From Pelosinus fermentans (GTDB lineage: Bacteria > Bacillota > Negativicutes > DSM-13327): a DNA stretch of 31,289 bases. Positions 1 to 6,183 of the stretch are shown in pieces. Below the pieces are notes generated by a model. The model ran no database searches, was not told the origin of the DNA, and saw only the letters and a list, made by a program, of their open reading frames with translations. The position numbers were made by a program, and so were the translations under genes. How positions within the stretch are numbered: position 1 is the stretch's first letter; every line of letters begins with the position of its first letter. The stretch is taken from assembly GCA_002434245.1 (NCBI GenBank), contig DJJR01000030.1, positions 1 to 31,289 on the forward strand. The letters are read 5' to 3'.

Positions 1-31
1 ACTTAAATATATTATACGAGGGGTGGTAATA

Positions 32-853
32 ATGAAAAAACAAAGTATCGTGATGGTAATGATGCTCTTTTTTATAGTAGGTTCGGCTTCAGCTTGGGCC
101 AATAAAATACAACCGGCTGAGGTGTTGGATGTTGCTGCTATCAGTGTGAATGAATTTTTCCAAAAGAATGAAGGAACATTCGTCCTCAAAGATTTAGAAT
201 CAGGAAAAATGTTTATTTATAACAACGAGAGAGTCAAAGAGCAAAGAACCCCAAACTCTACATTTAAAATTATGAATTCATTAATTGGTTTGCAGGTAAA
301 AGCAGTTAAAGATGAATATGAGATTAAACATTGGGATGGAACTAAACGCACATTAGATAACTGGAATCAAGATCATACTCTTGCTTCTGGCATGAGAAAT
401 TCTGTTGTCTGGTATTATCAAGAAATGGCTCGTGACATTGGTGAAGGGCGTATGCAGGAATGGCTGGAACGATGTTCTTACGGTAATCGTGACATTAGCG
501 GGGGTATTGATCGGTTTTGGCTCAATAGCTCATTGAAGATTTCTCCATTAGAGCAAGTTCATTTTCTTGAAGAGTTGTATCGGGAAACTCTTCCCTTCGA
601 TAAAGGTGTAATGAAAACCGTTAAACGGATCATGATTCAGCGGGAAGGTGATGAGTACATACTATACGGAAAGACAGGAAGCTCGGGACTTGAAGAGGGC
701 TTGTCAACAGGGTGGTTCGTAGGCTTTGTCGTTATAAAGGGACAACCTTATGTATTTGCGACTAATCTTGACAGCCAGGAAGAAATTGCAGGTCCAGTCG
801 CTAAAAAGGTGACGATAGGAATTCTTCAGAAATATAATTTGGTTACCCGATAG
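32..853 (+). CDS. Class D (OXA-type) serine beta-lactamase, exported
   Basis: Predicted periplasmic or secreted enzyme that hydrolyses beta-lactams through an acyl-serine intermediate. Numbered from ATG 32 (273 aa), the family motifs are in order: S-T-F-K at 76-79 (nucleophile Ser and the Lys that is carbamylated in this class), S-V-V at 124-126, Y-G-N at 150-152, K-T-G at 214-216, then Trp 228 in the following strand. A hydrophobic N-terminal segment ending near Ala-Ser-Ala-Trp-Ala looks like a signal peptide with an A-x-A type cleavage site. An in-frame GTG at 23 would add three residues but lies inside the purine-rich ribosome site (GAGGGGTGG, 19-27), so ATG 32 is preferred. Length is normal for class D. 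The gene stands alone, with no blaR/blaI-like regulator visible in the window. Substrate range cannot be read from the sequence. A BlaR1-type sensor is unlikely because no N-terminal membrane protease domain is present. Confidence 0.9.
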   Translation: MKKQSIVMVMMLFFIVGSASAWANKIQPAEVLDVAAISVNEFFQKNEGTFVLKDLESGKMFIYNNERVKEQRTPNSTFKIMNSLIGLQVKAVKDEYEIKHWDGTKRTLDNWNQDHTLASGMRNSVVWYYQEMARDIGEGRMQEWLERCSYGNRDISGGIDRFWLNSSLKISPLEQVHFLEELYRETLPFDKGVMKTVKRIMIQREGDEYILYGKTGSSGLEEGLSTGWFVGFVVIKGQPYVFATNLDSQEEIAGPVAKKVTIGILQKYNLVTR

Positions 854-911
854 CAGTTGACAGTTGCCGAACCCGGTAAGATACAATCGTAGTCAGGCAG
901 TCTTTTTAGTA

Positions 912-940
912 TTGAAAGAGCGGGACTAAAAGAGTATAGT
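912..940 (+). promoter_or_regulatory. Sigma-A-type promoter for the FHA regulator
   Basis: TTGAAA (912-917), a 17-bp spacer and TATAGT (935-940). Spacing is ideal with one or two mismatches per box. Transcription would start near 947, about 34 nt before the TTG start at 981. Confidence 0.6.
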
Positions 941-980
941 AAAATAAAAGGACTGCGACTATGGAGGGGTGGTTTTGTAA

Positions 981-1655
981 TTGCGTGCTTGTCTTATAGT
1001 AGAAAGAGGAGAACCTTACGAAGCGGGCACTCGCATCGAAATTCCTAATGACGAAGTGTACCTCGGTCGTTCCAGTCTTGATCAGCAAGTCGATGTGAGT
1101 TTTTCCAATCAATTGATATCTCGTAAGCACTGCTATATTGTACAGAATGAAGAAGAAGTAATACTGTGTGATTTAGGCAGTAAACATGGTACAATGATCA
1201 ATGGAAAAGCAATCACTCCTTATGAAAAGTATATTCTTCATAGAGGGGATATAATCAGCTTGTCGATGGGGATTGCGGCAATACGAATTGTCAGCGCTTC
1301 CAAAAATGAAGAAACAATGGATTTAAGTCAAACACAATCCATGTTTTTGAAAAAGGATACTTCAATTGTTGTGGAGTGCGCTAAGTGGGAATGCCGTATT
1401 GATGGTCAGTTGGTTAGCTTGACAGAAAAAGAATGGCGCTTCTTTAAGCTGCTATATGACCATGCCAATACAGTAGTGACCTATGATGAAATCAGGGCGG
1501 CGGTATGGCCGGAAAGAACTCTTGGCAAAAGTACACTTCCTGATGCAGGAGTCGATGAAATCAACGTGTTGATTTATCGTGTGCGCAAAAAACTGGGGAA
1601 ACGGTCGGAAATGTTAAAAGCTATGCGAGCTCGCGGATATGTGCTGAATTTATAA
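981..1655 (+). CDS. FHA domain - OmpR-type winged-helix transcription regulator
   Basis: A 224-aa cytoplasmic protein with two domains. Residues about 20-85 form an FHA (phosphothreonine-binding) domain: G-R-S-S, then S-R-K-H and the late N-G motif (T-M-I-N-G-K) are all visible. Residues about 135-224 form an OmpR/PhoB C-terminal winged helix (L-T-x-K-E-W-R-F-F near its start, R-V-R-K-K-L in the recognition helix region, A-R-G-Y-V-L at the end). There is no receiver domain, so DNA binding is probably controlled by binding a Thr-phosphorylated partner rather than by Asp phosphorylation. The start is TTG 981, set by GGAGGGGTGG at 963-972. EmbR of mycobacteria combines the same domain types in another order, but this is not an EmbR orthologue (no BTAD region). 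No Ser/Thr kinase lies nearby. The gene is monocistronic: promoter at 912-940, terminator just after. The target is unknown. Confidence 0.85.
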   Translation: MRACLIVERGEPYEAGTRIEIPNDEVYLGRSSLDQQVDVSFSNQLISRKHCYIVQNEEEVILCDLGSKHGTMINGKAITPYEKYILHRGDIISLSMGIAAIRIVSASKNEETMDLSQTQSMFLKKDTSIVVECAKWECRIDGQLVSLTEKEWRFFKLLYDHANTVVTYDEIRAAVWPERTLGKSTLPDAGVDEINVLIYRVRKKLGKRSEMLKAMRARGYVLNL

Positions 1656-1683
1656 GATTATAGTAGAGAAAAAATTGTAATAA

Positions 1684-1716
1684 AAAGGAACCCGCGAAGA
1701 ATGCGGGTTCTTTTGT
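1684..1716 (+). terminator. Intrinsic terminator after FHA regulator
   Basis: Stem GAACCCGC (1688-1695) / GCGGGTTC (1703-1710), 7-nt loop, followed by TTTTGTTT. Confidence 0.85.
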
Positions 1717-1990
1717 TTGACATTGCGAGCATAGGACACAATCCCCTGCTGCTAAAAAATTGCATTTATCTGTCCCAATGACGAAATACTATACAACATT
1801 TTCGTATAGTAGAAGGAGCATAAAGTTTTACTGATAAAATTAATAAAATGTTAACTTGAAAATAATAGTTAACGTTAATTTTTGTGTTATCTTTTAATTA
1901 CACCGATATAAAAATTGTTTTATTTCGAGAGTCATATAAGTGAATCCTGTCAGTCATTGGTAAGACGATTGTGTTAGGAGGAGAATTCTT
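1717..1990. promoter_or_regulatory. Regulatory gap upstream of HD-GYP gene, with two inverted repeats
   Basis: No gene is seen in this stretch. It holds two perfect 7-bp inverted repeats: ACTATAC/GTATAGT (1788-1794 and 1804-1810), and GTTAACT/AGTTAAC (1850-1856 and 1867-1873) with GTTAAT following at 1874. The second is a plausible operator. No clean -35/-10 pair of normal spacing was found; the nearest is TATAAA in the AT-rich tract after 1910. I looked for a c-di-GMP riboswitch and saw no recognisable conserved core. The ribosome site of the next gene (TAGGAGGAG) is at about 1975-1983. Confidence 0.4.
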
Positions 1991-2977
1991 TTGAGTTATT
2001 TACATCTTTCAGAAATCAAGCTTGGAATGACTCTTAATCAAGTACTGGTAAGTCCGGATGGTAATATGGTTCTTGGTCAGGGGACCGTGATGAATGAGTA
2101 TTTACTATCGTGTTTAAGAGAGTGGAATGTGAAGGGTGCCGATGTGATCCAACATGCCGAGGTTGAATTTAATCTTGCTGAGATTGAAAGAATGATTTCT
2201 GATATTGTGGTATCTTTAACTGATAGCGCATCAATTGAAACCCATTTGCAAAGCGCTGCCCAGGTGCATTCTGAAATAGAAACAGAATTAAAAGGGATTT
2301 TCTTACGTGCCAGGTATCAGGGAATCATACCCTTAGACACCATTATTAGTTTGGTCAATATGAGAATATATCCAAGTCTGTCTCGAAAGGATTCTTTCAT
2401 ACAACTACATACTGATGGAGCTGCTGAAGATTATCTCTACAGGCATGCATTAGATGTTGCTTTTCTTTCCGGTTATCTTGGACGCTGGCTTGGTTATGGT
2501 GACAGTGAGATCTGGAATCTTACTTTAGCCGGCTTATTGCATGATATTGGAAAAACTCGAATTAAATTTGAAATGCTAAGTAAACCGGATAAATTGAACT
2601 TGGAAGAGTTCAATATTGCGAAATTTCATGCGAATTATGGCTATCAACTGCTGGCACAGACCGGCATTGTGCCGAATGTAGTCTTAGATGCTGTTATTCA
2701 GCATCATGAAAGAATGGATGGATCAGGATATCCTTATGGGCGCAGCGGCACAGAGATTAGTATGCTGGCCAGGATTATTGCCGTAGCTGATGTATACGAT
2801 GCTCTCATTAGCAATCGCTACTACCGAAAGGGTGTTTCACCAAGAGAAGCAATCAAAATCATGATGTTCCAGATGGAGGGGCAATTGGATACTCACGTCT
2901 TGGCTTGCTTAATCGAGTATGTGGGGAAACTTGATGGAACAAATTCACTGTTGATTTTTCATGACCTAGCAATGTAG
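1991..2977 (+). CDS. HD-GYP domain c-di-GMP phosphodiesterase
   Basis: A 328-aa soluble protein. Residues 1-140 are an unassigned N-terminal region, rich in helix. Residues about 150-320 are an HD-GYP domain that would hydrolyse cyclic di-GMP. Visible metal and substrate residues: His 152, the H-D-I-G-K motif with His 184/Asp 185, His 213, H-H-E at 238-240 and D-G-S-G-Y-P with the signature GYP at 246-248, then A-D-V-Y-D-A-L. The set looks complete, so activity is expected. No membrane segment, PAS or receiver domain is attached. The start is TTG 1991, set by TAGGAGGAG about 8 nt upstream. A receiver and a CheX-type phosphatase with c-di-GMP-binding-type repeats follow on the same strand, which suggests a shared pathway. 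The 127-bp gap to the receiver contains a degraded intergenic repeat, so co-transcription is likely but not certain. Confidence 0.9.
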   Translation: MSYLHLSEIKLGMTLNQVLVSPDGNMVLGQGTVMNEYLLSCLREWNVKGADVIQHAEVEFNLAEIERMISDIVVSLTDSASIETHLQSAAQVHSEIETELKGIFLRARYQGIIPLDTIISLVNMRIYPSLSRKDSFIQLHTDGAAEDYLYRHALDVAFLSGYLGRWLGYGDSEIWNLTLAGLLHDIGKTRIKFEMLSKPDKLNLEEFNIAKFHANYGYQLLAQTGIVPNVVLDAVIQHHERMDGSGYPYGRSGTEISMLARIIAVADVYDALISNRYYRKGVSPREAIKIMMFQMEGQLDTHVLACLIEYVGKLDGTNSLLIFHDLAM

Positions 2978-2984
2978 AAACCCT

Positions 2985-3070
2985 GTAGTGTCGAAGCGCA
3001 AAGGGACGCTTTTTAAGAGTGCTGTCGATACAAAATCTTCGCGGTTCAAAAGGTTCTATTTTTTAGTACG
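2985..3070. repeat. Degenerate copy of the dispersed intergenic palindromic repeat
   Basis: The right end, CTTCGCGGTTCAAAAGG at 3037-3053, matches the right ends of the copies near 5242 and 20122. The left part (GCGCAAAGGGACGC near 2995) is the decayed complementary arm. It sits between the HD-GYP and receiver genes, and the reading frame is open through it by chance. Confidence 0.6.
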
Positions 3071-3104
3071 CTTTCAGAGTTTTTCTTATAAGGAGAGGAT
3101 TTTT

Positions 3105-3479
3105 TTGCAGAAGCCGTTAAAGATTTTAATTAGCGATGATTCTTTGTTGTTACGAAAAAAACTAAGAGAAGAGTTAGAGAAACTAGGCTGTCAGGTATTT
3201 GAAGCTAAAGATGGACAAGAAGTAATCGAAGCATATAGCCGATTTCGTCCTGACGGAGTTTTTATGGATATTGTCATGCCAAAAGCCAATGGTATCGATG
3301 CATTGAAAAAGATTAAAGAAATAGATCCAGAGGCAAGGGTTATTATGCTTTCCTCGACAGGTACTGCTGTCAATTTATTAGAGGCTCTTAAATTAGGTGC
3401 AATTGATTTTATTCAGAAACCATACAATAGTAGTCAAATCGTGAAAGCGGTAAATGACATCATTCGAAAGGAGAGCTAA
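3105..3479 (+). CDS. Stand-alone receiver (CheY-like) response regulator
   Basis: A single-domain receiver of 124 aa. Acidic pocket Asp 11/Asp 12, phospho-acceptor Asp 55 (F-M-D-I-V-M-P), the conserved Ser/Thr at 84 (M-L-S-S-T) and Lys 105 (Q-K-P-Y) are all present, so it should be phosphorylated. There is no output domain; it must act by protein contact or as a phosphate sink. The start is TTG 3105, preceded by AAGGAGAGG (3090-3098). The frame is open back to 2988, but that part is intergenic repeat and encodes nothing family-like. The stop codon TAA (3477-3479) touches the ATG of the next gene at 3480, so the pair is almost certainly translationally coupled. The partner has a CheX-type domain that would dephosphorylate this receiver. 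No histidine kinase is nearby. Confidence 0.9.
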   Translation: MQKPLKILISDDSLLLRKKLREELEKLGCQVFEAKDGQEVIEAYSRFRPDGVFMDIVMPKANGIDALKKIKEIDPEARVIMLSSTGTAVNLLEALKLGAIDFIQKPYNSSQIVKAVNDIIRKES

Positions 3480-4346
3480 ATGTTTAGTCAATTTTTTGCT
3501 CAATATATATTAAATAAAGGGTTGTTAGCACCAAGTCAAGTGCAGGAAGCTCTTGAAAATAGACGTGCAGTACAAGTGAAATTAGGCGTATTGGCCATTA
3601 ACCAAGGCTTTCTAACTGCTGAGCAAGTAGAGGAAATTCACAGGCTGCAACAGCGGATTGATAAACGATTTGGTGAGATAGCCTTAGATGAAGGCTATCT
3701 GTCAGAAGAGCAATTGATCATTTTGCTGGATACGCAAGAAAATGATCATCTCAATTTTGGCCAGACATTAGTCGATAAAGGTTATATGACGTTAGGGCAG
3801 CTGGAGAATGTCTTAGAAGAGTACAAAACAGAAGGCAGCTTAGACAAACAGTCCGATGCATCCTATCTTAAAGAACAGATTCGGGCTCAATTAAAAATCC
3901 CTAAAAATGATGAGAATGTAGAATTGTATTACGACTACATATCACTTTTTCTCAGGGCTATGGTTCGCTTTTTAGATACCAGTCCTTTACTGGCAGCAAT
4001 TACTTATGAACTTGATTCAAATCAATGGTTTGTTTCACAAAGCATGACGGGAGACATCACTTTGCATAGCAGTTTTACTGCCGAGGAGAGCGTATTATTG
4101 GAAATAGCATGCCGATATAGTGGAGAAAAAATTTGTGAAATGGATGAGCTGGCCATTGATAGTGCAGGAGAATTTTTAAATGTTACGAATGGTCTTTTTT
4201 GCATTAATCTTTCCAATATGGGACTCGATCTTGATTTACATCCTCAACGAGTTACGAGAGGTGCTGCTTTTAGGGGGAAATCGAATTATGCAGTGGCAAT
4301 TGATACTGACTTTGGCAGGATCAATCTAGTGATGGCCGGAGCATAA
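3480..4346 (+). CDS. Four MshEN-like repeats fused to a CheX/CheC-type phosphatase domain
   Basis: A 288-aa soluble protein of unusual build. Residues 5-28, 34-57, 63-86 and 92-115 are four 24-residue repeats at an exact 29-residue period. Each has the pattern [KR/N]-[LF]-G-x(6)-G-[hydrophobic]2-x(4)-[LV]-x(3)-[LI]-x2-Q/Y. The third (R-F-G-E-I-A-L-D-E-G-Y-L, ending L-L-D-T-Q) is closest to the c-di-GMP-binding motif of MshE/T2SS ATPase N-domains. Residues about 145-288 resemble CheX/CheC. The family phosphatase motif D/S-x3-E-x2-N...P is seen as Asp 227, Glu 231, Asn 234 and Pro 255. The inferred job is removing phosphate from the adjacent receiver, under control of c-di-GMP bound by the repeats. 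Ligand binding is inference: repeats 1 and 4 lack the first Arg. The gene starts at the base after the receiver stop. Confidence 0.75.
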   Translation: MFSQFFAQYILNKGLLAPSQVQEALENRRAVQVKLGVLAINQGFLTAEQVEEIHRLQQRIDKRFGEIALDEGYLSEEQLIILLDTQENDHLNFGQTLVDKGYMTLGQLENVLEEYKTEGSLDKQSDASYLKEQIRAQLKIPKNDENVELYYDYISLFLRAMVRFLDTSPLLAAITYELDSNQWFVSQSMTGDITLHSSFTAEESVLLEIACRYSGEKICEMDELAIDSAGEFLNVTNGLFCINLSNMGLDLDLHPQRVTRGAAFRGKSNYAVAIDTDFGRINLVMAGA

Positions 4347-4415
4347 TCACTTTTCTTATAGAGGAAAATATACGATCAGTGCGAATACTTTCCTATAGCA
4401 GAGAGGAGTGACAAG

Positions 4416-5120
4416 ATGAAGAAAAATAGTGAAGTTTTAAAGCATAAGGTGAAAGCGGTTATTTTTGATCTGGATGGAACGTTAGTGGACAGTGAGCCTA
4501 ATTACTCCAAAGCAGATGATGTGTTATTGGGGGAATATGGGATACCAGCATTGAGTGAGGAAATGAAAAAGAAATATGTTGGCATTGGAACACTAGAAAT
4601 GATGGAAGATGTCAAAGAGATATATGGGATGAATGAATCGATTGATATTTTAGTAGCCAAAAAAAACCAATATTACCTTGAGATTGCCAAAAAAAATACG
4701 ATTGTTTTTCCTGAGATGTATCGGTTTTTACAGTTTTTAAAAGAAAATAACTATCCTTTAGCCATTGCTTCCGGTTCATCTTCAGAAATCATTGACATAA
4801 TTTTAACTATTACCAATTTGAGAGAATATTTTGATGTGATTGTGTCAGCAGACGAAGTGGCAAAAGGAAAACCTGCGCCGGATGTATTTTGGGAAGCCGC
4901 CAAACGACTGGACGTGCCCTTTGAAAATTGCCTGGTAATGGAGGATTCAGTGCATGGAGTGGAGGCTGCGAAAAGTGCTTCTATGTATTGTATGGCATTA
5001 CCTTACATGATGGAGGAGCCTTTTGACGACAGCTTTCTCATGGCAGATGTGTTATTTAAGCAGGGAATTAATGGATTCCGGGCAGAAGAAGCAATTGATT
5101 GGCTGCGAAAAAACAGCTAG
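4416..5120 (+). CDS. HAD-superfamily hydrolase, beta-phosphoglucomutase-like
   Basis: A 234-aa cytoplasmic phosphatase or phosphomutase of HAD subfamily I with a helical cap. Motif I is F-D-L-D-G-T-L-V-D (nucleophile Asp 18, acid/base Asp 20), motif II lies in I-A-S-G-S-S, motif III is the Lys in K-G-K-P-A-P-D, and motif IV is M-E-D-S-V-H-G-V. Asp 20 is the general acid seen in both phosphatases and beta-phosphoglucomutases, so the substrate (sugar phosphate, phosphoglycolate and the like) cannot be fixed. ATG 4416 follows GAGAGGAGTGAC. A strong terminator follows directly, so the gene is the end of its unit. An imperfect inverted repeat lies upstream at 4353-4398. There is no functional link to neighbours that I can support. 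Confidence 0.85.
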   Translation: MKKNSEVLKHKVKAVIFDLDGTLVDSEPNYSKADDVLLGEYGIPALSEEMKKKYVGIGTLEMMEDVKEIYGMNESIDILVAKKNQYYLEIAKKNTIVFPEMYRFLQFLKENNYPLAIASGSSSEIIDIILTITNLREYFDVIVSADEVAKGKPAPDVFWEAAKRLDVPFENCLVMEDSVHGVEAAKSASMYCMALPYMMEEPFDDSFLMADVLFKQGINGFRAEEAIDWLRKNS

Positions 5121-5157
5121 AAATTGAATGTTCCTGTCTTGTAATATGTATTTCAAT

Positions 5158-5202
5158 AGATAGGCGGATAAAAATGCTACATTTTTATCCGCCTATCTTT
5201 TA
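5158..5202 (+). terminator. Strong intrinsic terminator after HAD gene
   Basis: A perfect 18-bp stem (5159-5176 pairing with 5180-5197) with a 3-nt loop, followed by a short T-run. It may act on both strands. Confidence 0.9.
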
Positions 5203-5212
5203 AGCATAGAAA

Positions 5213-5275
5213 AGGCTTTTAAGGAGAACGTAAACACATATCTTCGCGCTTCAAAAGCTTTTATATTTGAATAAA
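5213..5275. repeat. Shortened copy of the dispersed intergenic repeat
   Basis: Contains GGAGAACGTAAACACA (5223-5238), matching the left end of the copy near 20029, joined almost directly to the right end CTTCGCGCTTCAAAAG (5242-5257). The central palindrome appears deleted. Confidence 0.6.
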
Positions 5276-5330
5276 TTCTTTTTATCGTGGCAATAATAGG
5301 CTCATTACGTTTGTACCTAATGAGGTAAAG

Positions 5331-5723
5331 ATGGCTTATGTAATTGGTTGTCTCATGGCAGCACTGAGTTTTTTATTAAATAAGATATTATTAAAATATG
5401 TGGGAATGAAAGCGGTTATTAGCTATAGTCCAGTAGTAGAAGAAGTAACGAAGAGCCTTTGTTCTTATTATCTAGCTGCAGATATTGTAGTGACTCACCT
5501 GGTATTTGGAATGTTAGAAGCAGGTTATGATTGGTATAATACCGCTGATGGACAACGAGGTAAATGGGCTGCATTATTCAGTATTATCGGTCATAGTGTA
5601 TTTGGATGTTTGACCCTTTTGGCACTATACATAAGCAGCAGCATTTGGATTGCCATACTAATGGCAAGTTGTGTACATGTAATGTGGAATGTTACCTTAA
5701 TCCGTTTGTCGTCTCAAAAATGA
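5331..5723 (+). CDS. Small PrsW-like (M82/CPBP-type) membrane protein
   Basis: A 130-aa protein with about four membrane segments (roughly 3-21, 45-62, 80-100, 103-122). It carries the motif set of PrsW-type glutamic intramembrane proteases: E-E-V-T-K (Glu 37, Glu 38, Lys 41), F-x3-E (Phe 59, Glu 63), a membrane His 88, and H-x3-N (His 116, Asn 120). PrsW of B. subtilis starts regulated cleavage of an anti-sigma factor, but it is much longer (over 200 aa), so this is a minimal version. Catalysis is plausible, not shown. The start ATG 5331 is preceded by a modest GAGG at about 5321-5324. It lies upstream of the anti-sigma-F gene fin, which is cytosolic, so a protease/substrate link between the two is not implied. 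Could also be a related non-proteolytic CPBP-family protein. Confidence 0.6.
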   Translation: MAYVIGCLMAALSFLLNKILLKYVGMKAVISYSPVVEEVTKSLCSYYLAADIVVTHLVFGMLEAGYDWYNTADGQRGKWAALFSIIGHSVFGCLTLLALYISSSIWIAILMASCVHVMWNVTLIRLSSQK

Positions 5724-5779
5724 AATACCATCTCTTCTTAATGACAGACTTATTATCGAAAAGGAGGAAGACTTTTTTT

Positions 5780-6019
5780 ATGAAAATCTTTTATAATTGT
5801 GCCCATTGTGGAGCTGCGATTGATGTAATTGAAGTAGATCAAGTAGATGAAGTTAAGTTTGGCTTTGATTGCTTGACGGCTGAAGAGCGTCAAGATATAA
5901 TAAAAGTTGATATGAAAGAAAATACCATGCATGTTCATTCCTTGTGCGATCAGTGTATAGAAACTTTGGGACTTCATGAAAAAAAAGCGGTTCAGCAGCA
6001 AATTAATTTTCTACATTAA
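5780..6019 (+). CDS. fin: Anti-sigma-F factor Fin (YabK family)
   Basis: A 79-aa zinc-binding-type protein. In B. subtilis, Fin is made in the forespore and shuts down sigma-F activity, helping the switch to sigma-G. Two C-x2-C pairs are visible (N-C-A-H-C-G near residue 6, L-C-D-Q-C near residue 57). The segment G-F-D-C-L-T-A-E-E-R-Q-D corresponds to the family core G-F-x-x-L-T-x-E-E-R. The start ATG 5780 is set by AAAGGAGGAAG about 8 nt upstream. The same frame is open back to 5606, but that part overlaps the previous gene and has no family resemblance. Position directly before mfd matches the B. subtilis order fin-mfd-spoVT, which strongly supports the call. A terminator separates it from mfd. 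Confidence 0.88.
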   Translation: MKIFYNCAHCGAAIDVIEVDQVDEVKFGFDCLTAEERQDIIKVDMKENTMHVHSLCDQCIETLGLHEKKAVQQQINFLH

Positions 6020-6069
6020 AAAAATGGATTAAATCAATAAGGTTGGAAGTATAATGAAGTAATGATGCA

Positions 6070-6099
6070 GGGCTTTAGCAACAGCTAAAGCCCCTTTTT
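6070..6099 (+). terminator. Intrinsic terminator after fin
   Basis: Stem GGGCTTTAGC (6070-6079) / GCTAAAGCCC (6084-6093), loop AACA, then CTTTTT. Confidence 0.88.
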
Positions 6100-6141
6100 A
6101 CCTTTTCACTTTAGGGCTCCAAGGTTTTTTTATGCACAAAA

Positions 6142-6170
6142 TTGTCCAGTGTGAAATGCTTTCTTATAAT
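6142..6170 (+). promoter_or_regulatory. Candidate sigma-A promoter for mfd
   Basis: TTGTCC (6142-6147), a 17-bp spacer and a perfect TATAAT (6165-6170). Oddly, the Shine-Dalgarno AGGAAGAGG (6171-6179) begins at the very next base, so a normal start point near 6177 would leave almost no leader. Confidence 0.5.
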
Positions 6171-6183
6171 AGGAAGAGGTGCT

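Noticed and set aside
1717..1990. c-di-GMP riboswitch in front of the HD-GYP gene
   Set aside because: The conserved core sequences of the known c-di-GMP riboswitch classes were not found; only simple inverted repeats are present.
2988..3104. N-terminal extension of the receiver gene
   Set aside because: The extension is translated intergenic repeat; the ribosome site at 3090-3098 fixes the start at TTG 3105.
5654..5660. CATACTA, a perfect sigma-G/F -10, upstream of fin
   Set aside because: No GHATR box lies 16-18 bp upstream, it is inside the preceding coding region, and it is 120 nt from the fin start.
5606..5779. N-terminal extension of fin
   Set aside because: It overlaps the PrsW-like gene out of frame; the family length (about 76-80 aa) and AAAGGAGGAAG support ATG 5780.
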